NCBI GenBank assembly: GCA_016871535.1
Contig: VHCZ01000021.1
Span: 1 to 43,949 of the forward strand
DNA length: 43,949 nucleotides
Direction of reading: 5' to 3'
DNA from: Verrucomicrobiota bacterium
Lineage (GTDB): Bacteria > Verrucomicrobiota > Verrucomicrobiia > Limisphaerales > SIBE01
The position numbers were made by a program, and so were the translations under genes. This document shows, piece after piece, positions 27,153 through 34,600 of the stretch. The notes below the pieces were generated by a model. That model was not told the DNA's origin and did not search any database. It was given only the letters and a program-made list of their open reading frames with translations. Every line of letters starts with the position of its first letter. The stretch's first letter is position 1.

Positions 27153-28664
27153 ATGCATTTGACCCGAATCCTTTCCTTGCTGGCCTTGATCAGCGCCGGC
27201 GCCGTTCAGGCCCAGAATCCGCCCGCCAAACCGAGCCGCGAAATCACCCTGGCGGAGGCCATTCAGATGGCGCTGGAGAACAACCTGGACGTAAAGATTC
27301 AACGCTTCAATCCGTTGATCGCCGAGCACAACTTGCGCAGTTCCTACGCGATCTACGAACCGGGAATCACCCTGCAAGGGTCGCACTTCTTCAGCTCCCA
27401 GCCCGGCGGCGTCGATCAGTTTGGCCGCGACATTGGGAATCGCGAATTGGAAGTGGATACCCTGCCCGGGATCAACTTCGGACTCGGCGCGATCTTGCCC
27501 ACGGGAGCCCGTTACTCCATCACCGAGAGCCTTTCCCGGACCACCAGCCTCGTCGGCACGAATGAGAATTCAAACTACAACGCAAGTTGGTCGATCCAGC
27601 TCTCGCAACCGCTCTTGCAAAACTTCTGGATCGATCCGGGCCGCGCGACGATCCTGATCAACAAGAAAGTGCTCAAGCTTTCGGAAACGATGCTCAAGGG
27701 CCAAATCATGACCACGGTGCACAGCGTGGAGCAGGCGTATTACAACCTCATCTTCGCGCGTGAAAATGTGAAAGTCGTGGAAAAGGCGCTCGAACTGGCG
27801 CAGCGCACCCTGTTCGAAAACAAGAAAAAAGTGGAACTCGGCGCTCTGGCTCCGCTCGACGAAAAGCAAGCGGAAGCTCAGGTCGCCGCCAGCAAAGCCG
27901 ACCTGATCGCCGCCCAGCAGAATCTCGCCTTTCAGGAGAACGTCCTGAAATCGTTGCTCACCGACAAATATGAGAGCTTCCATGAAGTGGAACTGATCCC
28001 GGCGGAAAAGCTCGTGCCAGTGCCGGTGGCCTTCAATTTGCAGGATAGCTGGCAGCGCGGCCTGGCGATGCGCCCGGACCTTCAGCAAGCCAAGTTGGAC
28101 CTGGAACGGCGGGACATCACGCTCAGGCTCCAGAAGAACCAGATCCTTCCTTCCCTGGATGTGTTTGGCCGGTACGGAGTGAGCGGCAATCGGCTCAACA
28201 CGTCGTATGGCGATGTCCTCAGCGATCTCACGCGCGACCGAAATCCCAGCTATTCTTTTGGAGGTTCCTTGACGATTCCGTTGGGAAACATCGGCGCCCG
28301 CAACCGCTACAAAGCCACCCGCGCTGAAAAGGAGCAGGCCCTCCTGCAACTCAAGAAACTCGAACAGGACATCATGGTCCAGATTGACGACGCCATCAAA
28401 GCCGTCCAATCCGCTTTCGAACGCGTGCAAGCGACGCGCGAGGCGCGTGAATTTGCGTTCACTGCGTTGGATGCCGAACAGAAGAAGCTGGAGAACGGCA
28501 AGAGCACCACCTTTCAGGTCCTCCAGCTCCAGCGGAATCTCACGGCCGCGTCGTTCGAGGAAATTCGTGCGCTCGCGGAATACAACAACGCCCAAGCTTT
28601 GCACGCGTTTCGCGAAGGTTCCACCCTCGACCGCCACCGCCTCAACTTGAATCTGCAGCGTTGA
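27153..28664 (+). CDS. TolC-family outer membrane efflux protein
   Basis: 503 residues with a signal peptide (MHLTRILSLLALISAGAVQA). It has the duplicated TolC layout: an early ITLAEAIQMALENNLDVKIQ, a long coiled-coil stretch (VEKALELAQRTLFENKKKVE, APLDEKQAEAQVAASKADLI), and the second repeat with RNRYKATRAEKEQALLQLKK and TTFQVLQLQRNL. It would form an outer-membrane/periplasmic channel for a tripartite pump or type I secretion. No membrane-fusion protein or pump is adjacent; the exporter pair 4 kb upstream is divergent. It takes the place where frr is often found. Confidence 0.92.
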   Translation: MHLTRILSLLALISAGAVQAQNPPAKPSREITLAEAIQMALENNLDVKIQRFNPLIAEHNLRSSYAIYEPGITLQGSHFFSSQPGGVDQFGRDIGNRELEVDTLPGINFGLGAILPTGARYSITESLSRTTSLVGTNENSNYNASWSIQLSQPLLQNFWIDPGRATILINKKVLKLSETMLKGQIMTTVHSVEQAYYNLIFARENVKVVEKALELAQRTLFENKKKVELGALAPLDEKQAEAQVAASKADLIAAQQNLAFQENVLKSLLTDKYESFHEVELIPAEKLVPVPVAFNLQDSWQRGLAMRPDLQQAKLDLERRDITLRLQKNQILPSLDVFGRYGVSGNRLNTSYGDVLSDLTRDRNPSYSFGGSLTIPLGNIGARNRYKATRAEKEQALLQLKKLEQDIMVQIDDAIKAVQSAFERVQATREAREFAFTALDAEQKKLENGKSTTFQVLQLQRNLTAASFEEIRALAEYNNAQALHAFREGSTLDRHRLNLNLQR

Positions 28665-28758
28665 TTCCGCGCCACACCCACGGCGGTGATTCGTCGCTAC
28701 TTTCTGAGGCCACAGCCATCGGTAGTTGAACGCTTCGTGCCCCCTCACCTGGCCCCTT

Positions 28759-28874
28759 CCATGAACCTGACGGTAGGGCGAGCCTGTCCCCAGCGAGCCG
28801 GGTCGGACGTGTTCCACGCACGTCGAGCGGCTCGCCGGGACGGACTCGCCCTACCAGCGACGGGTTCATGGGCT
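28759..28874. repeat. Palindromic repeat family E, copy 2
   Basis: The core GGTAGGGCGAGCCTGTCCCC...CGGGACGGACTCGCCCTACC lies at about 28771-28856. The outer arms CCATGAACC/GGTTCATGG extend the palindrome. Confidence 0.85.
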
Positions 28875-28905
28875 GCGAGCCTGAGTCTGAAACCAAGGGA
28901 ACTTC

Positions 28906-29012
28906 CCATGAACCTGACGGTAGGGCGAGCCTGTCCCCAGCGAGCCGAGTCGGACGTGTTCCACGCACGTCGAGCGGCTCGCCGGGACGGACTCGCCCTA
29001 CCGGGTTCATGG
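28906..29012. repeat. Palindromic repeat family E, copy 3
   Basis: Nearly identical to copy 2 and in the same orientation, so the two make a direct repeat of palindromes about 147 bp apart. The intervening text (around CCAAGGGAACTTCCCATGAA) is repeated again after copy 3. Confidence 0.85.
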
Positions 29013-29052
29013 GGAGAGTGCATGGTTCCGAGACCAAGGGAACTTGCCACGA

Positions 29053-29135
29053 ACCTGATTCAACCACGGATGACACGGATGACACGGATAAGACCGCTTC
29101 CGCATCCGCGAAATCCGTAGAATCCGTGGTCAAGA
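29053..29135. repeat. Dispersed CACGGAT-type repeat, full copy
   Basis: Runs from AACCTGATTCAACCACGGAT to AATCCGTGGTCAAG with inner ACACGGATGACACGGATAAG. This is the best copy of the family also found at 4332-4413 and inside polA at 32081-32152. Confidence 0.85.
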
Positions 29136-29171
29136 AGATATGAGACACGCCCCCATTGATCCCCAACAATT

Positions 29172-29208
29172 CCGCGATACGGCAGATTCCAAATCTGCGC
29201 TCCGAGAC
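29172..29208. repeat. Palindromic repeat family F, half copy
   Basis: GCGATACGGCAGATTCCAAA followed by TCTGCGCTCCGAG matches one arm of the element at 7297-7423. Confidence 0.7.
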
Positions 29209-29244
29209 CCTCAGCACCCGCCCTCATGCGGCGATACGGGCACC

Positions 29245-29452
29245 GCGCGCCGTGTGCATGCGTGATCTTGCGATGGTAGCCAATCGTGACGCCAAGACCT
29301 GTCACCAGGTAAAGAGCCAGGAGCAAAAAGAATCCTTCCCAAGTTGGGAACGCCACGCCTAGAACCAGGGCCAGGAGATGAACCGTGCCGAGAAAGATGA
29401 CAATGAGGGATCCAAGGACTTCAAACCTCCCGGGGGACCTCGAGTGGCACGA
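29245..29452 (-). pseudogene. N-terminal fragment of a fatty acid desaturase
   Basis: The minus-strand frame reads LGSLIVIFLGTVHLLALVLG then FFLLLALYLVTGLGVTIGYH followed by RKITHAH. This is the first membrane region and first histidine box (HRxxTH) of acyl-CoA/delta-9 desaturases. The frame begins after an in-frame TGA with no start codon and breaks off right after the histidine box where repeat DNA begins. The other two histidine boxes are missing, so the gene is dead. Confidence 0.7.
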
Positions 29453-29529
29453 TCATCATTTTGTGTGTCCCGGTAATGAAGACCTCGCGTGGATCAGGGA
29501 GCATTCCGGGCGGTAGCGGGAAGCCCGGT

Positions 29530-29800
29530 TCATTCACTGCGGCGCTTCTGCAATGTAACAAGGAAGGCGGCGTGCTCGGCGCTGCTCAGGCCTTCGTGCA
29601 GCTTGGCCATCAGCTTCGCCCCGTCTTCGGCCAGGAGGGCCAATGCGTCCAGCCAAAGCCCTGGGAAACACCTTGCTGCGTAAAACCCCGCTCGGATCGG
29701 CGGGAAGCGGGCGATATTCGTCCTCTTCGAGCGACCACCAATCCACGGCTTGGTCCTCCGTTCGCCAAACCAGGTACTCGCGAACGCCGGCTCACTCCGG
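29530..29800 (-). pseudogene. Frameshifted C-terminus of an Uma2-family nuclease-like protein
   Basis: One frame gives REYLVWRTEDQAVDWWSLEE then DEYRPLPADPSGVLRSKVF; the next frame continues FPGLWLDALALLAEDGAKLM and ends SSAEHAAFLVTLQKRRSE. Together these are the C-terminal half of Uma2/DUF820 restriction-endonuclease-fold proteins. The break is an extra T in a TTTCCC run at about 29670. The N-terminus is lost after a stop near 29800. Confidence 0.7.
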
Positions 29801-29856
29801 AATCTAACTTTGCCGCGGGTCACTGTCGAGAATGACCAGCAATTCTTAGTTCGACT

Positions 29857-29942
29857 GGTAGGGCGAGCCTGTCCCCAGCGAGCCGCCTCCAGCGCTCCCA
29901 CACGTCGGACACGGCTCGCCGGGACGGACTCGCCCTACCGTG
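29857..29942. repeat. Palindromic repeat family E, copy 4
   Basis: GGTAGGGCGAGCCTGTCCCC opens it and CGGGACGGACTCGCCCTACC closes it, as in copies 1-3, with a variant middle. It lies about 80 bp downstream of the polA stop. Confidence 0.85.
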
Positions 29943-30024
29943 GAAACGTTCCCTTCTTGGAAAGCAGTCCATAACGAGAGTCGCTGGCCATTAGCCCAGG
30001 TAACGCGACAACGCGGCAACGACT

Positions 30025-33000
30025 TTAGTGCGCTTCCAGCCAATTCTTCCCCAGGCCTATTTCGACCGCGATCGGCACCTCCAGCGGAATCGCGGTTCCC
30101 ATGCCTTCCTCGATCAGGGCTCGGACTTGTTGTTCCTCCGGTTTGAACAAGTCGAAGATGAGTTCGTCGTGAACCTGGAGCAGCATGCGTGTCGTCAGTC
30201 CGCGCCGCGTCAATTCCCGATGGATCTGGACCATCGCGATCTTGATCATATCCGCGGCGCTGCCCTGGATCGGGGCATTGATCGCGTTGCGCTCGGCGCC
30301 GCCGCGAACGGTCGCGTTCGACGACCGGACATCCCGCAGGTACCGGCGCCGCCCGGCGACCGTTTGCACGAAACCCTGTTCGCGCGCAAACGCGATCGTG
30401 TCCGACATGTATTTCCGGATGCCGGGAAACTGATGGAAGTATTGCTCGATGATCGCGGCCGCTTCCTGGCGTGCGATGCCCAGGCGCTGCGCCAGGCCGA
30501 AGGCGGAGATGCCGTAGATGATGCCGAAGTTCACCATCTTCGCCTTGCGCCGCATTTCCGCGTTCACCTGGTCGAGCGGCACGCCATAAACTTTCGCCGC
30601 CGTCGCCGTGTGAATGTCGTGGCCGCTGCGGAAGGCTTCGATCATCGCGGTGTCCCGGCTGAGCGCGGCGATGATGCGCAACTCGATCTGCGAATAATCG
30701 GCGGAGAGCAAAAGATGATTCTCGTCGCGCGGCACGAAAGCCTTCCGGATTTCCTGTCCCAGTTCGGTGCGGATCGGAATGTTTTGGAGATTCGGGTTTT
30801 GCGATTGCAGCCGGCCAGTCGCGGTCGCGGCCTGTTGGTAAGTCGTGTGGACGCGGCCCGTTTTCGGAAAGATCGCCGTGGGCAACGTATCCGCGTAGGT
30901 TGATTTCAATTTCGTCATCGCCCGGTATTCGAGGATGCGCGGGACGATTTCGTGTTCGCCCGCCAGCGCCAGCAGCGTCTGTTCGTCGGTGGCGTACTGG
31001 CCGGTCCGCGTCTTTTTGGGTTTCGCGGCGATCTTGAGACCGTCGAAGAGAATTTCCCCAAGCTGCTTGGGAGAATTCAAATTGAATTCGGTTCGCGCCA
31101 GGCGGTAGATCGCTTTCTCGCCCGCGTTGATCTCCTTGGACAACTGGTCGGCGAATTCGCCCAGGACCGCGGCATCCAGGCGGACGCCTTCGCATTCCAT
31201 GGCCACCAGCACGGGCAAGAGCGGCGACTCGATTTCGTAAAACACGCGTTCCTGGCCCTTCTCTCTCAGCAACGGGGCCAGGACCGCGCGCAATTGCCAG
31301 GCGATGTCTGCGCCTTCGGTGGCGTAATCGGTCAATTGATCGAGCGGGACATGGCTCAAGCTGAGTTGCTCGGCTTCTCTCCCCCTGAACGGCCCCCTCT
31401 CCCGTCCTACGGACACCCTCTCCCCCTCCGAGGGGGAGAGGGGGCCGTTCAGGGGTTCAATGGGCGAAGTCGGTCGGAGAATTCCCTCTCCGATCAGTTT
31501 GGTGACGGGCACCGGACTGTAGCCCAGATAAACCTCGGCCAGATAATCCAGCGCGTGCCGCATGTCCGGCTCAATCAAGCTGTGCGCGAGCATCGTGTCG
31601 AACAGCTTCCCGCGCGCGGTCACGCCGCGCCATTGGAGAAGACTCAACTCGAACTTCAGATTGTGGCCGACTTTCTCGATCCGGTCGCTCTCGAACAGCG
31701 CGCGGAATTCTTCGAGGATTGCGCGCGCTTCAATTTCGTCCTGCGGCACGAGGACGAAATAACCGCTGCGCGGCGCGAAAGAAAAAGCGATCCCGATCCA
31801 CTGCGCCTCTTTCGGGTCGAAGCTGGTCGTTTCGGCGCTGAAGCAAAAGGACGGCTGATTGCCGAGCGTTTGAATGAGTTTCGCGCGCTCTTCTCGAGTG
31901 CGGATCAACTGATATTCATGCGGAACGTCGGCGATGGTTTTGAGGTTCGAGGCGCTGGGCGCTGGGCGTTGGGCTTCAGCCTCGTGGACAGGGCCGCTCC
32001 CTTCCCCCTCACCCTGGCCCTCTCCTTCAGGGAGAGGATTTTCCGAAACGCTTCGCACATTGGATCCTTGAACAGACTTGTTAACCACGGATTTCGCGGA
32101 TGGAGAAGCGGTTTTATCCGTGTAATCCCTGGTTGAATCAGGTTCGTGGGGAGGGGAGGATTGATCCTGCGTTGGAGCAAATCGAGTTGCCCTGGCTTTA
32201 CCAGAGCGTGGCGACAGACTCTCCCTCCCTCTCTCTCCACGGGAGAGGGCCGAGGTGAGGGTAAACAGGTCGCCAGTTTCCCCCACATCGACAAGCTTTG
32301 GCGGAATGCCTCCGGCTTTCGTCTGTGATTCACCCGCGAAACCGCGACCGGCTTTGAATTCGTCCCCAAGCAACCGGCGTCCGATGGAATTGAACTCGAA
32401 CTCGACGAAAAGACTCTTGAGCCTGGCTGCGTCCCATTCCCGCCGTTGGAGCGCGTCGAGGTCGATCGCGAGCGGGACGGCGCAATCGATTGTGGCCAGG
32501 CGTTTCGAGAGGAGTGCCTGGTCGCGATTCGCCTCGAGCGATTCCTTCAGCTTGCCTTTCAACTCCGCGGTGTGCGCGAGCAGATTTTCCACGCTGCCGT
32601 ATTCCGAGATCAATTTGCCGGCGGTTTTTTCGCCGATGCCGGGCACGCCCGGAATGTTGTCCGTCGCGTCGCCCCACAGCCCGAGAATGTCGATGACCTG
32701 GCGGGTTTCCTTGATGCCCCATTTGCCGAGAATCTCGGCCACGCCCAGAATTTCGATGCCGTCGCCCTGGCGCGAGGGTTTGTAGAGGAAAGTTTTGGGG
32801 GTCACCAATTGCCCGAAATCTTTGTCCGGCGTGACCATGTAGGATTCGAAGTCCTCCTGTTCCGCGCGGCGCACGAGCGTGCCGATGACGTCGTCCGCTT
32901 CGTAGCCGTCGAGGGCGATCACGGGGATGTTGAACGCTTCGATCATGCGGCGCACGTGGGGAAGCGCCTGGCTCAGGTCTTCCGGCATGGCTTCGCGCTG

Positions 33001-33231
33001 GATCTTGTAGTCCGGAAAATCGCGATGCCGCTGCGTCGGCGCGTCCGTGTCGAACGCGACCGCGATATGCGTGGGCGATTGCTCGGTGAGGATTTCGAGG
33101 AGCGTTTGCGTGAAGCCGAAGAGCGCGGAGCTATTGACGCCTTTGGACGTGAAGATGGGCCGGCGGATGAGCGCGAAGTGGGCGCGGTACGCGAGCGCCA
33201 TCCCATCCAGCAGGAAGAGTTTCTTCGGCAT
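30025..33231 (-). CDS. polA: DNA polymerase I
   Basis: 1068 residues, well above the usual 880-930. Order: 5'-3' exonuclease/FEN domain (about 1-290), a swollen linker (about 295-435), a 3'-5' exonuclease-like domain and the polymerase domain. Polymerase motifs are intact: A SADYSQIELRIIAALS, B RRKAKMVNFGIIYG, C LLQVHDELIFDL. The exonuclease-like domain looks inactive: the usual FDTETDS is FSAETTS (Ser465 for Asp), NLKYD is NLKFE, and AEDAD is TEGAD. The excess length is repeat DNA translated in frame: four tracts in the linker (32262-31952) and one inside the exonuclease-like domain (31455-31382). It functions in repair and Okazaki-fragment processing. Confidence 0.96.
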   Translation of the reverse strand: MPKKLFLLDGMALAYRAHFALIRRPIFTSKGVNSSALFGFTQTLLEILTEQSPTHIAVAFDTDAPTQRHRDFPDYKIQREAMPEDLSQALPHVRRMIEAFNIPVIALDGYEADDVIGTLVRRAEQEDFESYMVTPDKDFGQLVTPKTFLYKPSRQGDGIEILGVAEILGKWGIKETRQVIDILGLWGDATDNIPGVPGIGEKTAGKLISEYGSVENLLAHTAELKGKLKESLEANRDQALLSKRLATIDCAVPLAIDLDALQRREWDAARLKSLFVEFEFNSIGRRLLGDEFKAGRGFAGESQTKAGGIPPKLVDVGETGDLFTLTSALSRGERGRESLSPRSGKARATRFAPTQDQSSPPHEPDSTRDYTDKTASPSAKSVVNKSVQGSNVRSVSENPLPEGEGQGEGEGSGPVHEAEAQRPAPSASNLKTIADVPHEYQLIRTREERAKLIQTLGNQPSFCFSAETTSFDPKEAQWIGIAFSFAPRSGYFVLVPQDEIEARAILEEFRALFESDRIEKVGHNLKFELSLLQWRGVTARGKLFDTMLAHSLIEPDMRHALDYLAEVYLGYSPVPVTKLIGEGILRPTSPIEPLNGPLSPSEGERVSVGRERGPFRGREAEQLSLSHVPLDQLTDYATEGADIAWQLRAVLAPLLREKGQERVFYEIESPLLPVLVAMECEGVRLDAAVLGEFADQLSKEINAGEKAIYRLARTEFNLNSPKQLGEILFDGLKIAAKPKKTRTGQYATDEQTLLALAGEHEIVPRILEYRAMTKLKSTYADTLPTAIFPKTGRVHTTYQQAATATGRLQSQNPNLQNIPIRTELGQEIRKAFVPRDENHLLLSADYSQIELRIIAALSRDTAMIEAFRSGHDIHTATAAKVYGVPLDQVNAEMRRKAKMVNFGIIYGISAFGLAQRLGIARQEAAAIIEQYFHQFPGIRKYMSDTIAFAREQGFVQTVAGRRRYLRDVRSSNATVRGGAERNAINAPIQGSAADMIKIAMVQIHRELTRRGLTTRMLLQVHDELIFDLFKPEEQQVRALIEEGMGTAIPLEVPIAVEIGLGKNWLEAH
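31382..31455. repeat. Palindromic repeat family D inside polA
   Basis: Perfect 21-bp inverted arms at 31382-31402 and 31435-31455 (CCCCTGAACGGCCCCCTCTC...). The inside carries CCGTCCTACGGA and a second hairpin CTCTCCCCCT/AGGGGGAGAG. It encodes about residues 593-617 of polA in frame, between LIGEGILRPTSP and QLSLSHVPLDQL. Confidence 0.9.
31952..31974. repeat. Heptamer array GCGCTGG in polA linker
   Basis: Three tandem 7-bp units (GCGCTGG, GCGCTGG, GCGTTGG) lie in the polA linker, encoding residues near AEAQRPAPSAS. This is the third different 7-bp array in the window. Confidence 0.7.
32004..32046. repeat. CTCTCC/GGAGAG repeat in polA linker
   Basis: CCCCCTCACCCTGGCCCTCT followed by CCTTCAGGGAGAGG. 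It encodes NPLPEGEGQGEGEG on the minus strand. It resembles 4451-4490. Confidence 0.75.
32081..32152. repeat. Inverted CACGGAT-type repeat in polA linker
   Basis: AACCACGGATTTCGCGGATG to CCCTGGTTGAATCAGGTTCG is the reverse complement of the family at 29053-29135, slightly shortened. It encodes HEPDSTRDYTDKTASPSAKS in polA without breaking the frame. Confidence 0.85.
32219..32262. repeat. CTCTCCC/GGGAGAGGG repeat in polA linker
   Basis: CTCTCCCTCCCTCTCTCTCC followed by ACGGGAGAGGGCCGAGGTGA. It encodes LTSALSRGERGRES in polA. Confidence 0.75.
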
Positions 33232-33311
33232 GCGCGCAGGTTAACCCGAATCCGCGGCGCGATTCCAATCTCGATTTCGGGTTCCTGATGCTTGCAGGAG
33301 CAGGACAATCT

Positions 33312-33581
33312 TACTGATCAGACCGTGGGATAGAATACACTTTGCCAGGAGGGATTTTGGCCAGCCGCGAGGAGCGCGTGAGGCGGTGTATCCCTGCGAT
33401 CCACAACGAGCGAGCGACGAAGCGGCTGGCCAAAAGACCCCTGGCCCTGCGGGTTGCGCCGCATTTGGGCTCTGGCTTCGTTGCTCCTCAGTCGAAGATC
33501 CACCAGGGATATTCTCCTTCGTCGCGCCTGAGCCCAAATGCAACGCAACAAAGTGTATTCTATCCCACGGTCTGATCAGTA
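33312..33581. mobile_element. 270-bp MITE-like element with perfect 33-bp inverted ends
   Basis: 33312-33344 and 33549-33581 are exact inverted copies (TACTGATCAGACCGTGGGAT...). Two nested palindromes lie inside: TTTTGGCCAGCCGC (33355-33368) with 33422-33435, and GCATTTGGGCTC (33461-33472) with 33530-33541. The outermost TA on both sides fits the TA target duplication of IS630/Tc1-mariner-type elements. No transposase frame is present; the open frames inside read like non-coding text. It occupies most of the gap upstream of the polA start. Confidence 0.85.
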
Positions 33582-33595
33582 GGTGAGCCGAACCG

Positions 33596-34354
33596 CTAAT
33601 TGCCAAGCACAGCCGCGTTCCGGAGAAATGCCTTGGGCGTGACGCCGTAAGCGCGCTTGAAATGAGTCGTCATGTGGCTCTGGTCGCAAAAACCCAGGCG
33701 CAACGCGACATCCGCGATGGATTCTGAGGATTGGAGGAGAAGTTGCTTGGCGCGTTCGGTGCGACACTGAAGCAGGTATTGATGCGGGCTGGCGCCGGTG
33801 GACCGTTTGAACAAGCGTGAGAAATGGAACGGACTCATCCCCACTGCCGCGGCAATCGCCTTCAGCGAGATGTCCTCGGAGAGATGGTCGTGGATGAAAT
33901 CAATGGCGCGGCGGAGTTGGTATTTGGCCAGGCCGCGGGATTCTTCCCTGCAACGGAGGGTTTGACCGGAATACTTCCGGGCGACATGAACCGCGAGCCT
34001 CGTGGCCAGCGTCTCCGCGTACAAAGGGCCGCTGGCGCCGCCGGTCTCGACTTCGGCCCTTAGCGCCAGCGCCAGGCCATGGATGAGCGGATCATTCAGG
34101 CCGATTTGCGGAGTCAGTTCGAGCCGGTTTTGGGAGCCGATTCCATGCGCGGCGCACGCCAGGAATTTGGGTTCGAGCGAGATGAGCAAAAAGTCGCTGC
34201 GCCCCTCGCATCGCGCTGAGAACGGGAGATTTGAAGGCAGGAAATTGACTTCACCGGCCCGCATGGTGTGGGTGGGGGCGTGGCCGTTGAGTTTCATCTC
34301 CAGTTGCACGGGGTCCCCCAGATGCACGCCGCCGCCGTGGTTCAAAAAGAACAC
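33596..34354 (-). CDS. AraC-family transcriptional regulator
   Basis: At least 252 residues from GTG 34354. The C-terminal 100 residues are a double helix-turn-helix AraC domain: LRRAIDFIHDHLSEDISLKA, AVGMSPFHFSRLFKRSTGAS, IADVALRLGFCDQSHMTTHF and YGVTPKAFLR. The N-terminal part is a cupin-like sensor. Recognisable protein sequence continues upstream of the GTG in the same frame (GPWKGFFLELHSIPS, to about 34470), but no ATG, GTG or TTG exists there before the stop at about 34478. The true start may be unusual or lost. The ligand and targets are unknown; it precedes the MITE and polA on the same strand. Confidence 0.85.
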   Translation of the reverse strand: MFFLNHGGGVHLGDPVQLEMKLNGHAPTHTMRAGEVNFLPSNLPFSARCEGRSDFLLISLEPKFLACAAHGIGSQNRLELTPQIGLNDPLIHGLALALRAEVETGGASGPLYAETLATRLAVHVARKYSGQTLRCREESRGLAKYQLRRAIDFIHDHLSEDISLKAIAAAVGMSPFHFSRLFKRSTGASPHQYLLQCRTERAKQLLLQSSESIADVALRLGFCDQSHMTTHFKRAYGVTPKAFLRNAAVLGN

Positions 34355-34600
34355 ATCTTGAACCTCGGTGCTCGGAATGGAGTGCAGTTCGAGGAAGAAT
34401 CCCTTCCAAGGGCCGTTCGCGCTCGAGAGCGCAGGGGCTTGGGCGACGGGGTGACGGGACGCGCGGCCTTTTGGTTACAGTATTCCCTCAAGGCGTGACT
34501 GGTTGCAGCACATTCGCGTTTACCGCAGCGGGTTTGATTCGCTATCTTCGGCCTCGTACGGGTTTCACCGAATCGGTTGGATCGCGGATGAGCAGCGGCT

